DNA from: Shewanella gelidimarina
GTDB lineage: Bacteria > Pseudomonadota > Gammaproteobacteria > Enterobacterales > Shewanellaceae
Assembly: GCF_023283945.1 (NCBI RefSeq)
Contig: NZ_JAKIKW010000010.1
Location: 84,848-148,847 of the forward strand
Length of the DNA: 64,000 nucleotides
Direction: 5' to 3'
How positions within the stretch are numbered: position 1 is the stretch's first letter; every line of letters starts with the position of its first letter. The translations under genes and the position numbers were made by a program. Shown one piece after another: positions 55,160 to 64,000 of this stretch. The notes under the pieces were generated by a model. The model had not been told where the DNA came from. It saw nothing but the letters and a program-made list of their open reading frames with translations, and did not search any database.

Positions 55160-55530
55160 CTAGTCTAGTGATCACACCGAGAATTGGCAAGAAATAAAAA
55201 GTGTACGTAAGAGTCTTTACAAAATTGAACTACAAAAGGCAGATAATGCTCTATTAACTATAGCCTGTAAAAATCGTGACGAGTATCGTCAGCTATAAAG
55301 GCGGCTCTTAAGGTTTGTTTCAATGCTTCTATTCTTTTACGACTAGAATGCGTTACGAGCTTTTCGCTTAGTCAGCTAAGCATCATCGCTGAAGCAGTGT
55401 ACTAAAATCATTATTCTTTACGGTAAATAGTCAAACAAAAACTAAGCTCGGAAGATCAACAGCCCCTGGCTTTCTGCTATCATTCGTTTTCTAGTGCCCC
55501 CCTTTCATATACCTTGGTTGTTAAGTACAG
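55160..55530. other. Gene-free stretch upstream of rep
   Basis: About 370 bases between the efflux operator and rep. It should hold divergent promoters. I see no gene or strong hairpin. Confidence 0.35.
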
Positions 55531-57543
55531 ATGAAGCTCAATCCCGGACAAAATGAAGCCGTCCACTATGTCAGTGGCCCTTGTTTAGTGCTTGCTGGTG
55601 CAGGTAGTGGCAAAACCAGAGTGATTATTAACAAGATTGGTTATCTGGTCGACAAGTGTGGCTATAAGGCCCGCAATATTGCGGCTGTAACCTTTACCAA
55701 TAAGGCAGCGCGCGAGATGAAAGAGCGTGTCTCTAAGTCTATGGGGCGTAAAGAGGCTCGTGGTCTATGGATTTCGACGTTTCATACTCTAGGGTTAGAG
55801 ATCATCAAGCGTGAGCATAAAGTGGTTGGGTTAAAGCCTGGGTTTTCACTGTTTGATGATCAAGACACGTTGTCCTTGCTGAAAGAGCTGACGCAAGACG
55901 AGTTAGATGAAGATAAAGATCTATTACGTGCATTGGCGAGTACCATTTCCAATTGGAAAGGGGATTTGGTTATTCCAGAGCAAGCCACCAAGATTGCCAA
56001 GGATGAACAGCAACAGTTATTTGCCGTGCTTTATCATCGCTATGCTCAGCACATGAAAGCGTATAACGCGCTCGATTTCGATGATTTAATCCTGTTGCCC
56101 ACTTTATTGCTTAGACAAAATGAAGAGGTGAGGACGCGCTGGCAGACTCGGTTTAAATATATGCTAGTGGATGAGTATCAAGACACTAACACCAGTCAGT
56201 ACGAGATGGTGAAGTTGCTGGTGGGTGAGCGGGCTCGTTTTACCGTGGTGGGTGACGACGATCAGTCAATCTACTCGTGGCGCGGGGCCAAACCGCAGAA
56301 CCTGGTTTTGCTTGGCAAAGATTTTCCTAAATTAAAATTGATAAAACTGGAGCAAAATTACCGCTCTAGTCAGCGTATTTTACGTGCCGCAAACATACTC
56401 ATTGCCAATAACCCGCATATCTATGAAAAAGCCCTGTTTAGCGAACTCGCTTATGGTGAGCCTATTCGGGTATTAATCGCGGCAAATGAAGAACAAGAAG
56501 CCGAACGAGTTATAGCGGAGATTATTCGGCATAGATTTGTTGGGCGTACCCAGTATGGTAGCTACGCTATCTTATATCGAGGTAACCATCAGTCTCGCTT
56601 ACTCGAGCGAGCACTAATGACTAACCGTATACCTTATAAATTGAGTGGTGGTACCTCATTTTTTGGTCGTGCAGAGATTAAAGACATCATGGCTTACTTG
56701 CGTTTGGTGGTGAATCCAGATGACGACAATGCCTTTTTACGGATTGTTAACCTGCCTAAACGTGGCATTGGCCCTGCCACCTTAGAGCGTTTAGGTAACT
56801 TCTCTAACAAAAAACAGATCTCGATGTTTGCCGCCATTTTTGAGGCCGACCTTAACCATGAACTGCCTCCTGCAGCGATGGCATCTTTGTACCAGTTTGG
56901 CCGTTTTGTGGTTGAAACGGGCGAGGTCGCTTTGCGCGGTGAACCCGTTGAAGCGGTAAAGCAGTTGATCAGAAAGATCAATTACGAAGACTACCTCTAC
57001 GAAACCAGTACCAGCGCCAAAGCTGCCGAAATGCGCATGAAAAACATTTCGGAGCTGTATCGATGGGTTACTGAAATGCTTGAAGGTGACGATCTTGATG
57101 AGGGGATGACACTGCCGGAGGTGGTGGCTCGCTTAACGTTACGCGACATGATGGAGCGTAATAGCGAAGATGAAGGTGGAGACCAAGTGCAATTGATGAC
57201 CTTACATGCGTCAAAAGGCTTGGAGTTCCCATTCGTATTTATGGTCGGCGCAGAAGAACGTATTTTGCCTCATCAAAGCAGTATTGATGAAGGCAATGTC
57301 GATGAAGAGCGTCGCTTAGCCTACGTAGGGATCACGCGAGCACAAAGAGAACTGTGGTTTGTGATCTGTCGTGAGCGCCGACAGTTTGGTGAAACGATAC
57401 GTTGTGAACCTAGTCGTTTTTTGATGGAGTTACCACAAGATGACTTGATCTGGGAAAATCGTAAGCCAGTGCAAAGTGCAGAACAACTGCAGCAAAAAGG
57501 TAAGAGCAATATTGCTAACCTTAGAGATATGTTTAAGAAGTAA
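55531..57543 (+). CDS. rep: Rep, ATP-dependent 3'-5' DNA helicase
   Basis: A 670-aa UvrD/Rep superfamily 1 helicase (E. coli Rep 673 aa). It begins [20 protein letters not shown], with Walker [11 protein letters not shown], Walker B DEYQDTN, motif [15 protein letters not shown], and the C-terminal motifs [18 protein letters not shown] and [13 protein letters not shown]. Rep helps the replisome past nucleoprotein blocks. It is a single gene, convergent with the GGDEF-EAL gene. Confidence 0.95.
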   Translation: MKLNPGQNEAVHYVSGPCLVLAGAGSGKTRVIINKIGYLVDKCGYKARNIAAVTFTNKAAREMKERVSKSMGRKEARGLWISTFHTLGLEIIKREHKVVGLKPGFSLFDDQDTLSLLKELTQDELDEDKDLLRALASTISNWKGDLVIPEQATKIAKDEQQQLFAVLYHRYAQHMKAYNALDFDDLILLPTLLLRQNEEVRTRWQTRFKYMLVDEYQDTNTSQYEMVKLLVGERARFTVVGDDDQSIYSWRGAKPQNLVLLGKDFPKLKLIKLEQNYRSSQRILRAANILIANNPHIYEKALFSELAYGEPIRVLIAANEEQEAERVIAEIIRHRFVGRTQYGSYAILYRGNHQSRLLERALMTNRIPYKLSGGTSFFGRAEIKDIMAYLRLVVNPDDDNAFLRIVNLPKRGIGPATLERLGNFSNKKQISMFAAIFEADLNHELPPAAMASLYQFGRFVVETGEVALRGEPVEAVKQLIRKINYEDYLYETSTSAKAAEMRMKNISELYRWVTEMLEGDDLDEGMTLPEVVARLTLRDMMERNSEDEGGDQVQLMTLHASKGLEFPFVFMVGAEERILPHQSSIDEGNVDEERRLAYVGITRAQRELWFVICRERRQFGETIRCEPSRFLMELPQDDLIWENRKPVQSAEQLQQKGKSNIANLRDMFKK

Positions 57544-57562
57544 ATGTTGTATTTTTTTACCG

Positions 57563-57587
57563 CGCAGCAGATCCGCATTCTGCTGCG
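57563..57587. other. Hairpin between convergent genes
   Basis: CGCAGCAGA, 7 bases and TCTGCTGCG form a perfect 9-bp stem just before the stop of the minus-strand gene. It has no T-run, so it may be a factor-dependent terminator. Confidence 0.45.
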
Positions 57588-60209
57588 TTAAGCGCACACT
57601 TGGTTTTTTGCGCTATTAAGTTCAAATACTTTACCCAGCGCAATACCTTGACCTTTCTTAAAGCCTATCTCTGATAACACTTGGCAGTGTGCTTTACTGC
57701 AAATTCCCACCGCAAATATTTCAAGCTCTAGCGCACGAGCGGCGCTGTAATAGGCTTTTATAAGCTTGAGATACTGTTCACTTTCGAGGTGAGTTGCGTA
57801 GCTTGGATCTAGCTTTAATGACTGAATAGGTAAAAAGGTTAAGCTGCTTATGGCGCTATGAGCACTGCCGTAAGCTTCTATACCTAACTGCACGTTGAGA
57901 CTGCTGAGTATTTCAAAAGCGTTAATGTGGTTATTGGTATTTTGTACGAAGGCTTTCTCATTGAAAAAGAGTGTTAGTTTGCTCAGATCAAAGCAGCATT
58001 GCTTAATCTTATTCTTTAATGCTCTCAGTGCATGCTTGTGATTTAAATGCTGGCTTGATATTGAAACTTGCAAATGGAAGTCGACGCCAAATTGCTGCTC
58101 TAATGTCTGAAAACCCTCATTAATGCCTGCCAGCAGGTAATTATCCAACTCTATAAGCAAATTGCAGTGCTCAGCAATGTTATTGAGCTGCAATTGCTTC
58201 ACTTTACCTAGCGTTGGATGATGCCAAAATAATCTTGGTTCAAATGCAATGACCCGCTCAGTGTCGAGTTCCATTATAGGTAAGTAGCTAAGTTGCAGCT
58301 CGCCTTTTTTAAGTGCCATCTTGAGTTCGTTTTCTAGCTCAAGTTCTTGGACTTGCTGCTTATTGTTACCGTGATCAAAGATCACGTAGCAACCTTTACC
58401 TTTTGATTTAGCTTGGTACATCGCGTTATCAGCGTTGCGCAGCACTGACTCACTCGTGTCTGAATTGCTTGAGCCGCTCATGGCGACTCCGATACTGGCA
58501 CTTGAGTTGACTTGTTGGTTTGAAAGGGTAAAGGGGTGGGACAACTCAACTAATACACGCTCAGCGACATCTTCAGCATCTTTTTGGTTGCCAACGGAAT
58601 CTAATAAGATAACAAACTCATCACCGCCTAAGCGGGCTAGCATGTCGTTACTGCGAATGCAGAAGTGCAGGCGTTTGGCTGTTTCAATTAGAAAACGGTC
58701 GCCCTCTAGATGACCTAAAGTGTCGTTTAACAGCTTAAACCTATCCATGTCGATAAACAGCACTGCGAACTTGTCGAGAGTGTGGCGTCGAGCATGCTTA
58801 ATTGTTTGAGATAAACGCTCCATAAACATGGCGCGATTAGGTAATCCTGTGAGGTTATCGTGTTTGGCGTCATGTACCAGTTGTCGCTCAATGCGTTTAC
58901 GCTGATGGATCTCTTCTTCAAGATCCTCATTTACACAAGCAAGCGCTTGAGTGCGCTCATGTACCTTCTCTTCTAATTGCTCGTAACTGAGTTGCAATGA
59001 CTCTGACGAGAGTTTTTTTTCTATCGCTGTGGCGATATGCTGCGAGACGAAGGTAAGCAGTTCTAAGTCTTTTTCTTGGTAGTTTTGGCTATAGCTGTAA
59101 CTGTAAATGGTGAGCGAACCACTGACTTTTCCGTGGATCAATAATGGTAAGCCTATCCACTGGTTTATCTCTTGGGTGTCATTGAGTTCAGGGGCTTCAC
59201 AATAGAGCTCTCCTGATTGAATTAATGCATCAATATCACTGCGCTCTAATAATCTAGGTTTATGGTTTAATAAAATGTACTCAGTTAACCCGTCACTAAC
59301 GGCTCTAGGCTTAGGAGATGGTAGATCAAATTGTGAAACAAAGTAGGGGAAACTTAAGGTGTTTCGTTCTTCGTTAAGCAAGGAGATAAAGCAATTATTG
59401 ATTGGGATAAGGTGACTAATAACCCGATGGAGCTCTTCGTAAAACTCTAGGCTATCAATATTGGATGTTGCGAGGTCTGCAATCTCAAACAAAGACTGCT
59501 GCAACCGTTCGGCTCTTCGTCTTTCATAGACTTCAAGTTTTAACTTGTTGTAAGCAATGCTGAGCTCTTTGGTTCGAGTTTCGATAGCGAGCTCAAGTTG
59601 TTCTTGATATTGCAAACGTTCAACGACAGCAGAGATATGATGACTAATGAAATTCATCAGTTCCAATTCCATATCACCATAGTGGATGTTGGAGTCATAG
59701 CTTTGCACCACAAGCACCCCTGTGGTGCACTCAGCGCTCCTAATTGGAACCCCTACCCACAGATGACAGTTGCTGCCTCTGGGGATAATAGCGTTAGAGT
59801 TGACGAGTTGTTGGTAAGTGTCGTTATTGCAAACCAGTGCTTGTTCGGTTTTAAGCACATAACCCGTCAAACCGCTATAAAGCATCTCGGATAGATCTTC
59901 GTCGGGGTAACAATCTTGTGGGTGTCGATCTTTTTCATCTGCAAAAAAGGGAATTTCAATTTTCCCAGTAACAGCATTTAATGTCGCTATGAAGAAATTA
60001 TCGGCAGCAATAAGCTTTTTGAGGGATTGATGCAGAGATGAGTAAAATTCTTCAGGTGTGCTGACACTGGCAGCTAAGTTGGAAATATCCAACAGAGCAT
60101 TTTGAGTGATCTCAGCGCGCTTGTATTTAAGAGCCAATACTTTTAAGCGTGCAATCCTTTTGTGCAATCTCACAGTTTCTGTCGACTGCAATGTTTCTTC
60201 CCTAAACAT
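57588..60209 (-). CDS. GAF-GAF-GGDEF-EAL c-di-GMP protein with degenerate EAL domain
   Basis: An 873-aa soluble protein. Two GAF-like domains (about residues 35-200 and 240-400) each followed by a coiled coil precede a GGDEF domain with intact ARLGGDEFVIL and an RxxD inhibitory site (RSND) five residues ahead. The C-terminal EAL-like domain lacks catalytic residues: EAL is FEPRLFW, the metal-binding Asn in VSISSQHL and the Glu in LFFNEKAF are missing, DDFG is EAYG. It is therefore likely a GAF-regulated diguanylate cyclase with an EAL domain kept for binding, not hydrolysis. Confidence 0.85.
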   Translation of the reverse strand: MFREETLQSTETVRLHKRIARLKVLALKYKRAEITQNALLDISNLAASVSTPEEFYSSLHQSLKKLIAADNFFIATLNAVTGKIEIPFFADEKDRHPQDCYPDEDLSEMLYSGLTGYVLKTEQALVCNNDTYQQLVNSNAIIPRGSNCHLWVGVPIRSAECTTGVLVVQSYDSNIHYGDMELELMNFISHHISAVVERLQYQEQLELAIETRTKELSIAYNKLKLEVYERRRAERLQQSLFEIADLATSNIDSLEFYEELHRVISHLIPINNCFISLLNEERNTLSFPYFVSQFDLPSPKPRAVSDGLTEYILLNHKPRLLERSDIDALIQSGELYCEAPELNDTQEINQWIGLPLLIHGKVSGSLTIYSYSYSQNYQEKDLELLTFVSQHIATAIEKKLSSESLQLSYEQLEEKVHERTQALACVNEDLEEEIHQRKRIERQLVHDAKHDNLTGLPNRAMFMERLSQTIKHARRHTLDKFAVLFIDMDRFKLLNDTLGHLEGDRFLIETAKRLHFCIRSNDMLARLGGDEFVILLDSVGNQKDAEDVAERVLVELSHPFTLSNQQVNSSASIGVAMSGSSNSDTSESVLRNADNAMYQAKSKGKGCYVIFDHGNNKQQVQELELENELKMALKKGELQLSYLPIMELDTERVIAFEPRLFWHHPTLGKVKQLQLNNIAEHCNLLIELDNYLLAGINEGFQTLEQQFGVDFHLQVSISSQHLNHKHALRALKNKIKQCCFDLSKLTLFFNEKAFVQNTNNHINAFEILSSLNVQLGIEAYGSAHSAISSLTFLPIQSLKLDPSYATHLESEQYLKLIKAYYSAARALELEIFAVGICSKAHCQVLSEIGFKKGQGIALGKVFELNSAKNQVCA

Positions 60210-60425
60210 GCATTTCCGCCAAGCGCTATTTTTATTCTGATCATGATTTTAGCTAATCTTTATAAATAACATGAAAAATGTTTATATCCAAAGCTTTATT
60301 TTTGTCCAATCGTGCTATAAAACCGTACAAACGACTCAAATCTTGAGCAAGCAGATGAAAAATGCAAATCAAGTGTAGACGGGGGGGTGTTTTATCCATA
60401 TTATATGCGTCGCTAACAAGGCAAG

Positions 60426-60502
60426 GCACCCATAGCTCAGCTGGATAGAGCGCACCCCTCCGGAGGGTGAGGCCGAGGGTTCGAATCCTTCTGGGTGCAC
60501 CA
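60426..60502 (+). tRNA. tRNA-Arg (CCG)
   Basis: The acceptor arm GCACCCA pairs with TGGGTGC, the anticodon loop is CTCCGGA giving anticodon CCG, the T-arm is GGGTTCGAATCC and CCA is encoded. 77 nt. First of four tRNA genes in the same direction. Confidence 0.95.
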
Positions 60503-60540
60503 GATAGGAAACGGATGTTTTGTTAGTAGGAAATAGCAGT

Positions 60541-60617
60541 GGTGATTGTAGCTCAGTTGGTAGAGCCCCGGATTGTGATTCCGGTTGTCGTGGGTTCGAG
60601 CCCCATCAGTCACCCCA
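60541..60617 (+). tRNA. tRNA-His (GTG)
   Basis: The anticodon loop is ATTGTGATT with anticodon GTG; the extra 5' G (-1) at 60541 opposite C73, a hallmark of tRNA-His, is present. The T-arm GGGTTCGAGCCC and CCA are encoded. 77 nt. Confidence 0.95.
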
Positions 60618-60657
60618 TTTTTCCTCATGTTGTTAGAGTTAGAAAGTTTTAAAAGTT

Positions 60658-60734
<77 letters not shown>

Positions 60735-60793
60735 CATTATAAAATAGTGAGTTTGACTCGGTATTTAGCAAGTTAAGTAAGATTAAAGATTTT

Positions 60794-60865
<72 letters not shown>

Positions 60866-60870
<5 letters not shown>

Positions 60871-60995
60871 CTTTCGAAAAGCCTCTTGAGAAATCAAGAG
60901 GCTTTTTTCGTTTTGATTTAAGCCAGGTTCGAATCTTCTCTTTTTATGAACCGCTGGCCGACGGCTTTACTAGAAAGCCCTTCGAGAAATCGAGG
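60866..60995. repeat. Tandem duplication, copy 1, after the tRNA array
   Basis: This 130-base segment (from the end of tRNA-Pro through two terminators) recurs 194 bases further on at 61060-61189 with few changes. It contains a T-arm-like stretch AGGTTCGAATC (near 60925) that looks like a tRNA remnant. Confidence 0.75.
60877..60908 (+). terminator. Intrinsic terminator of the tRNA operon
   Basis: AAAGCCTCTTGA, a GAAA loop and TCAAGAGGC with TTTTTT directly follow tRNA-Pro copy 2. Confidence 0.92.
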
Positions 60996-61004
60996 GGCGT
61001 TTTT
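60977..61004 (+). terminator. Second terminator-like hairpin in the tRNA remnant
   Basis: GCCCTTCGA, GAAA and TCGAGGGGC pair (one G-T) and are followed by GTTTTT. Confidence 0.6.
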
Positions 61005-61029
61005 GCTGACTCTTTATCTGTGTTAGAGA

Positions 61030-61064
61030 GGAAAAGGTTCGAATCCTACATTAACGACCGACCA
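61030..61064 (+). pseudogene. 3' fragment of a tRNA-Pro-like gene
   Basis: AAAAGGTTCGAATCCT followed by ACGACCGACCA resembles the T-arm, acceptor and CCA of the neighbouring tRNA-Pro genes, but the rest is missing. It lies in the duplicated region after the array. Confidence 0.55.
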
Positions 61065-61189
61065 CTTTCGAAAAGCCTCTTGAGAAATCAAGAGGCTTTT
61101 TTCGTTTTGATTTAAGCCAGATTCGAATCCTCTCTTTTTATAAACCGCTGGCCGACCACTTTACTAGAAAGTCCTTCGAGCAATCGAGG
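61060..61189. repeat. Tandem duplication, copy 2, after the tRNA array
   Basis: Second copy of the 60866-60995 segment, with a terminator (AAAGCCTCTTGA hairpin near 61071-61102) and a weaker one ending in nine T near 61190. It shows an array that expanded and then decayed. Confidence 0.75.
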
Positions 61190-61383
61190 TTTTTTTTTGT
61201 TGAATCTACTTAAATATTTTACTTTTGCTGTGTATTGACTGGCAAAGAGTTCATGTCTATCCAATCAATGCGCATGAGTTAAGGCTTGAGTGCTGCTGAA
61301 TTGACAGCATACTCAATACATTTGGTATTTTGAGGAAAGTGATTTGAGAGTTCAAAGCGATTTAACTTTTACTGTAGGCAAAC

Positions 61384-61405
61384 AAAAGGCCTCTGTTGAG
61401 GCCTT
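61384..61405 (-). terminator. Intrinsic terminator of the lapG-lapD operon
   Basis: AAGGCCTC, TGTT and GAGGCCTT form a perfect 8-bp stem followed on the minus strand by TTTTG, about 28 bases past the lapD stop. Confidence 0.75.
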
Positions 61406-61432
61406 AATCAATTTGGTTATGCAGGTATCTCG

Positions 61433-63355
61433 CTATAGCTCAATGTCTACTGGTGGTGATACATAGCCCATATAAGCATTAGTCTTTAAGGGGGCAAAAC
61501 GCTCTAACTGCTGCTTCTCTTCTATGCCGGTGACGATGACCTCAATGTCTAGCCCTTTAGCTACATTGATTAAGGCACGGCAAAGCTCGCTGCTATGCTC
61601 ACTGTCATCATAATATGCAAATGATTGATCTAACTTAACATAGCTAGGCCTTAAGGTTTGTAAGTAGCGCATTGAGCCAAACTGGCGACCAAAATGATCG
61701 ATACCAAAGTGTGCACCATTGTCTCTAATAACAGTACACAGAGCTTCACAAGCCTCAGGGCTGCTATACACCGCCGCTTCTGGTATATCAAAACATATAC
61801 GCTCTCTTAACGCAGATGATCGCAGCAATTTATTGAGCCACTGATGGAACTCTATATCATTGATACTTTCAAACGTTAAATTGATAGCAATAGGTTCGAA
61901 GTTGCGGCCGAGTAAGTCTTTTTCACTGATAGTTTCGATTAAACATTTATCGAGTAAAGTACCCAGCGATAATAGTTCAATATAAGGCATGAACTGACCC
62001 GCAAACACTTTTTTATCACCGATCTCTAGCTGACAATAAAGCTCTCTTTGTAATACAGAATCATTGTCATTAAGTAATATGGGTTGCCACTTAAACTTAA
62101 ACTTGCCACCGCTAATTGCAGTACTAAGGTGCTCTCGCCATTGCTCGCGAGTAAACAGTTGTTTCTCATTGGTCTCAAACCAATGGAATACTTTATTTTC
62201 CTGTAGCGATTTTTGCAGTGCATTGTCTGCTTGCGCCAAAATGTCGCTCACCGTCATTTGACCTATGCGTTCTGCAATCCCTAGTGCGAAGCCTTCATTT
62301 GGCTTACAACCGGCTTTAGATATTTCTTGGTTAATGGTGCGAATAAGGGTCTGCAAGTATTTACTGGTTTGATCATGCTCAGAGCTTGTGATCAAAAACG
62401 CAAACTCATAGGCGGCAATACGAGCGATGACGGATGTGGTCACGCCGTCTAAATGCTGCTTCATTTTTTCTGCTAACAGCTTGATGGTCTCATCTCTTAC
62501 TTGGTAACCATACTTACTGTGGACCTCTTCAAGCCAGTCCATTTTAGCCATAATAAGCGCACCGTTCTTTGGCTCGCTTAACCAGCCATTCAGTCTACCC
62601 ATCATGTATTGACGATTGGGGAGGGTAGAGACTTGGTCAACCAGGTTTTTCTTTCTCAGTTCGCCGACTTCCTCATCAAGAGAGGTAAAGATCTGTTTGA
62701 GTTGCTCAGACATGCTATTGAAAGCTTGAACGACTGATTTCAGCTCAAGGGTTCTAGGCACCACCATATCAGGGCCAAACTTTCTATTGGCTATCTCTTT
62801 AGCATGTTCCGCAATTTCATGTAATGGTTTCAAGATCCACGTCAGGCCAACACGGGCCAAAAGAATCGCAATTAAAAAAAGTATGGAAAAAACAATGATT
62901 GCATTGGTCATGGTGCGCCACAGTTCATGGTAACCAAAACCTGGATGAGCGGTGATCTCTAGTCTGGCGAGTTGGATCCACCCTGAAGTAATCGTGCTTT
63001 CTCGTCGAATAGTTTTGAAGAGGTCAAGGTCAATAAACCACTGCGGCACACCTTCAATAGCCACTGGATTTTGCCAAGTTTGCTGTTTGCCATCGACTAA
63101 CCAAGTTAATTTGACCTCTTGGTAATAACCCCCTTCGAAGATGACATTGATTAAGGTTTCTGCGCCGACAATATCGCCCGCTTCTAAATCGGGTACCAGC
63201 ATGATACCGAGCGAATTACTGGTATTATTGAGGTCAGATTCCATTTGCTTGGTCAGAAAGCTCTGAGTTTCGGTAAACTGCACATACCCTAAACTCGCTA
63301 CCACTAGCAAAAATAGAACAAACAGAAGTGTGTATATCTGTCGAAACAGTGTCAT
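61433..63355 (-). CDS. lapD: LapD, c-di-GMP receptor that controls the LapG protease
   Basis: A 640-aa inner-membrane protein with a periplasmic LapD/MoxY-N domain between two helices (about 8-25 and 150-172), a HAMP domain, a degenerate GGDEF domain (AAYEF in place of GGDEF) and a degenerate EAL domain (RELYCQLE in place of EAL). This is the LapD architecture: it binds c-di-GMP without making or breaking it and then sequesters LapG in the periplasm, keeping a large adhesin on the cell surface. The gene lies 8 bases downstream of lapG. Confidence 0.88.
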   Translation of the reverse strand: MTLFRQIYTLLFVLFLLVVASLGYVQFTETQSFLTKQMESDLNNTSNSLGIMLVPDLEAGDIVGAETLINVIFEGGYYQEVKLTWLVDGKQQTWQNPVAIEGVPQWFIDLDLFKTIRRESTITSGWIQLARLEITAHPGFGYHELWRTMTNAIIVFSILFLIAILLARVGLTWILKPLHEIAEHAKEIANRKFGPDMVVPRTLELKSVVQAFNSMSEQLKQIFTSLDEEVGELRKKNLVDQVSTLPNRQYMMGRLNGWLSEPKNGALIMAKMDWLEEVHSKYGYQVRDETIKLLAEKMKQHLDGVTTSVIARIAAYEFAFLITSSEHDQTSKYLQTLIRTINQEISKAGCKPNEGFALGIAERIGQMTVSDILAQADNALQKSLQENKVFHWFETNEKQLFTREQWREHLSTAISGGKFKFKWQPILLNDNDSVLQRELYCQLEIGDKKVFAGQFMPYIELLSLGTLLDKCLIETISEKDLLGRNFEPIAINLTFESINDIEFHQWLNKLLRSSALRERICFDIPEAAVYSSPEACEALCTVIRDNGAHFGIDHFGRQFGSMRYLQTLRPSYVKLDQSFAYYDDSEHSSELCRALINVAKGLDIEVIVTGIEEKQQLERFAPLKTNAYMGYVSPPVDIEL

Positions 63356-63363
63356 CTTGTTAA

Positions 63364-63915
63364 CTACTCCAGTTTTAGTTTAGGTTGTTTGAGTCGCTCA
63401 ACCCCTAAACGTTGTTTTAGGTCATTCCACTTTGCAAGTTTCGATGATGATCCTGCTAGAACGCCTCGTCCTTTTTCTTTATTTAGCCACAATTGTCGAC
63501 CGTTAAAACTGTATACCGGGATTAGATCCTTGCGCTGCGTTGCTGGTTTTATGGATTTATCAAGGTTATCTAAAACGAGGGGGATGGAAGAGGGAGTTTC
63601 ATAGTAGGCAAGCACCATATGGTATTGGTTTACGCTGGTTGCCTTAACCATAGTAATGCGTAATTTATCTTCTGAAACGCCAAGTTGGAGCAGCGTGAAA
63701 TACTTAGCGATAGAAAAATCTTCGCAATCGCCGCCGCTAACGCCAATAAACTCCATTGGCGTAGCCCAATAATTCTTATTTCCCCAAAGTTTTATATCTT
63801 CGACAAAATGAAAGAGGTTAAAAAAATTATTAACCATCAATATTTTATCGCTATCTTGTAATTCCCTCGCTTCGTCAAGAATTTTAAACTGAAGTGGCAT
63901 AGTTAATTTGGCCAT
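63364..63915 (-). pseudogene. lapG: LapG-type periplasmic cysteine protease, N-terminally truncated
   Basis: The 183-aa frame has the catalytic triad of the bacterial transglutaminase-like proteases: Cys64 in GGDCEDFSIAKY, His99 in QYHMVLAYY and Asp116 in LVLDNLD, with WGNKNYWATP upstream. LapG normally has its catalytic Cys near residue 135 and a signal peptide; here about 70 residues are missing and no signal peptide is visible. The codon before the ATG is a TAG stop, and an IS3-type element begins right next to it. I infer the 5' end was separated by insertion. Whether any LapG reaches the periplasm is doubtful. Confidence 0.7.
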
Positions 63916-63962
63916 CTAGTTAGAGGTTGATATTATGGCCTCGTTATTATTTAGGTGATCGT
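63909..63962 (+). mobile_element. Probable left end of an IS3-family insertion sequence
   Basis: Sequence starting TGGCCATCTAGTTAGAGG lies exactly at the point where lapG coding similarity ends and before a transposase start. TG is the usual first dinucleotide of IS3-family ends. The other end is outside the window, so the inverted repeat cannot be confirmed. Confidence 0.45.
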
Positions 63963-64000
63963 ATGACTAAACGTATAAAACGTAATTTTACCCCCGAATT
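63963..64000 (+). CDS. IS3-family transposase OrfA, 5' end only
   Basis: The frame MTKRIKRNFTPE at the window edge resembles the start of OrfA of IS3-family elements (MTKR-x-R-R-x-F-[ST]-x-E-F). AGGTG lies about 8 bases before the ATG. Only 12 codons are visible. Confidence 0.6.
   Translation, partial: MTKRIKRNFTPE

Overview
The window looks like a chromosomal segment of a marine gammaproteobacterium, most likely Shewanella. The reasons are the ilvY/ilvC plus ilvLGMEDA-ilvA arrangement, Tat-exported flavoproteins paired with small tetraheme c-type cytochromes, DcaP-like porins, a LapD/LapG pair, many chemoreceptor and c-di-GMP proteins, and palindrome-rich intergenic repeats. No rRNA, prophage or CRISPR array was seen. 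An IS3-family element begins at the right edge and the end of a CoA-transferase gene lies at the left edge.

Layout. (1) 1-6.7 kb: the CoA-transferase end, a SRAP protein, a small beta-barrel protein, and a four-gene envelope operon (barrel protein, alpha/beta-hydrolase lipoprotein, DUF4056 lipoprotein, Omp85-type barrel). (2) 6.7-15.6 kb: a tandem array of respiratory cassettes, each ordered porin <- tetraheme cytochrome <- FAD reductase | TetR regulator ->. Two cassettes keep their structural genes. Between them are the remains of a partly deleted one: a 5' relic of a tetR gene, a 3' relic with its terminator, and a duplicated promoter. (3) 15.7-22.7 kb: a branched-chain aminotransferase, a TonB-C-like lipoprotein, two tandem acyltransferases, comM, then about 1.4 kb of palindromic repeats and a candidate sRNA. 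(4) 22.8-31.4 kb: a dCache chemoreceptor, a GNAT enzyme, a NifU-like/GGGtGRT operon preceded by a fluoride (crcB-motif) riboswitch, a DUF2157/DUF4824 pair, a LysR regulator and a diguanylate cyclase. (5) 31.4-42.6 kb: isoleucine/valine biosynthesis (ilvY, ilvC, attenuator leader ilvL, ilvG, ilvM, ilvE, ilvD, ilvA) and a class V aminotransferase; the ilvE-ilvD spacer holds a 17-unit 11-bp tandem repeat. (6) 42.8-55.1 kb: an Aer-like receptor, a lipoprotein, an NSS transporter, an Lrp-type regulator, a PAP2 phosphatase, a YkgB-like membrane protein, ubiK, and a TetR-MFP-RND efflux operon with a perfect palindromic operator. (7) 55.5-64 kb: rep, a GAF-GAF-GGDEF-EAL protein with a degenerate EAL domain, four tRNA genes (Arg-CCG, His-GTG, two Pro-TGG) followed by decayed tRNA/terminator duplications, lapD, and a lapG that lacks its N-terminus next to the IS element.

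How the genes work together. The cassettes would let a substrate cross the outer membrane (porin) and be reduced in the periplasm by the FAD protein, with electrons delivered by the tetraheme cytochrome, probably under control of the adjacent TetR proteins. The ilv genes make a near-complete Ile/Val pathway controlled by attenuation and IlvY. LapD/LapG would link c-di-GMP to adhesin release, but LapG appears damaged here. The most notable points are the partly deleted third cassette, the fluoride riboswitch over a NifU-like/GGGtGRT operon, and the IS-adjacent truncation of lapG. All calls come from reading the sequence without database searches.
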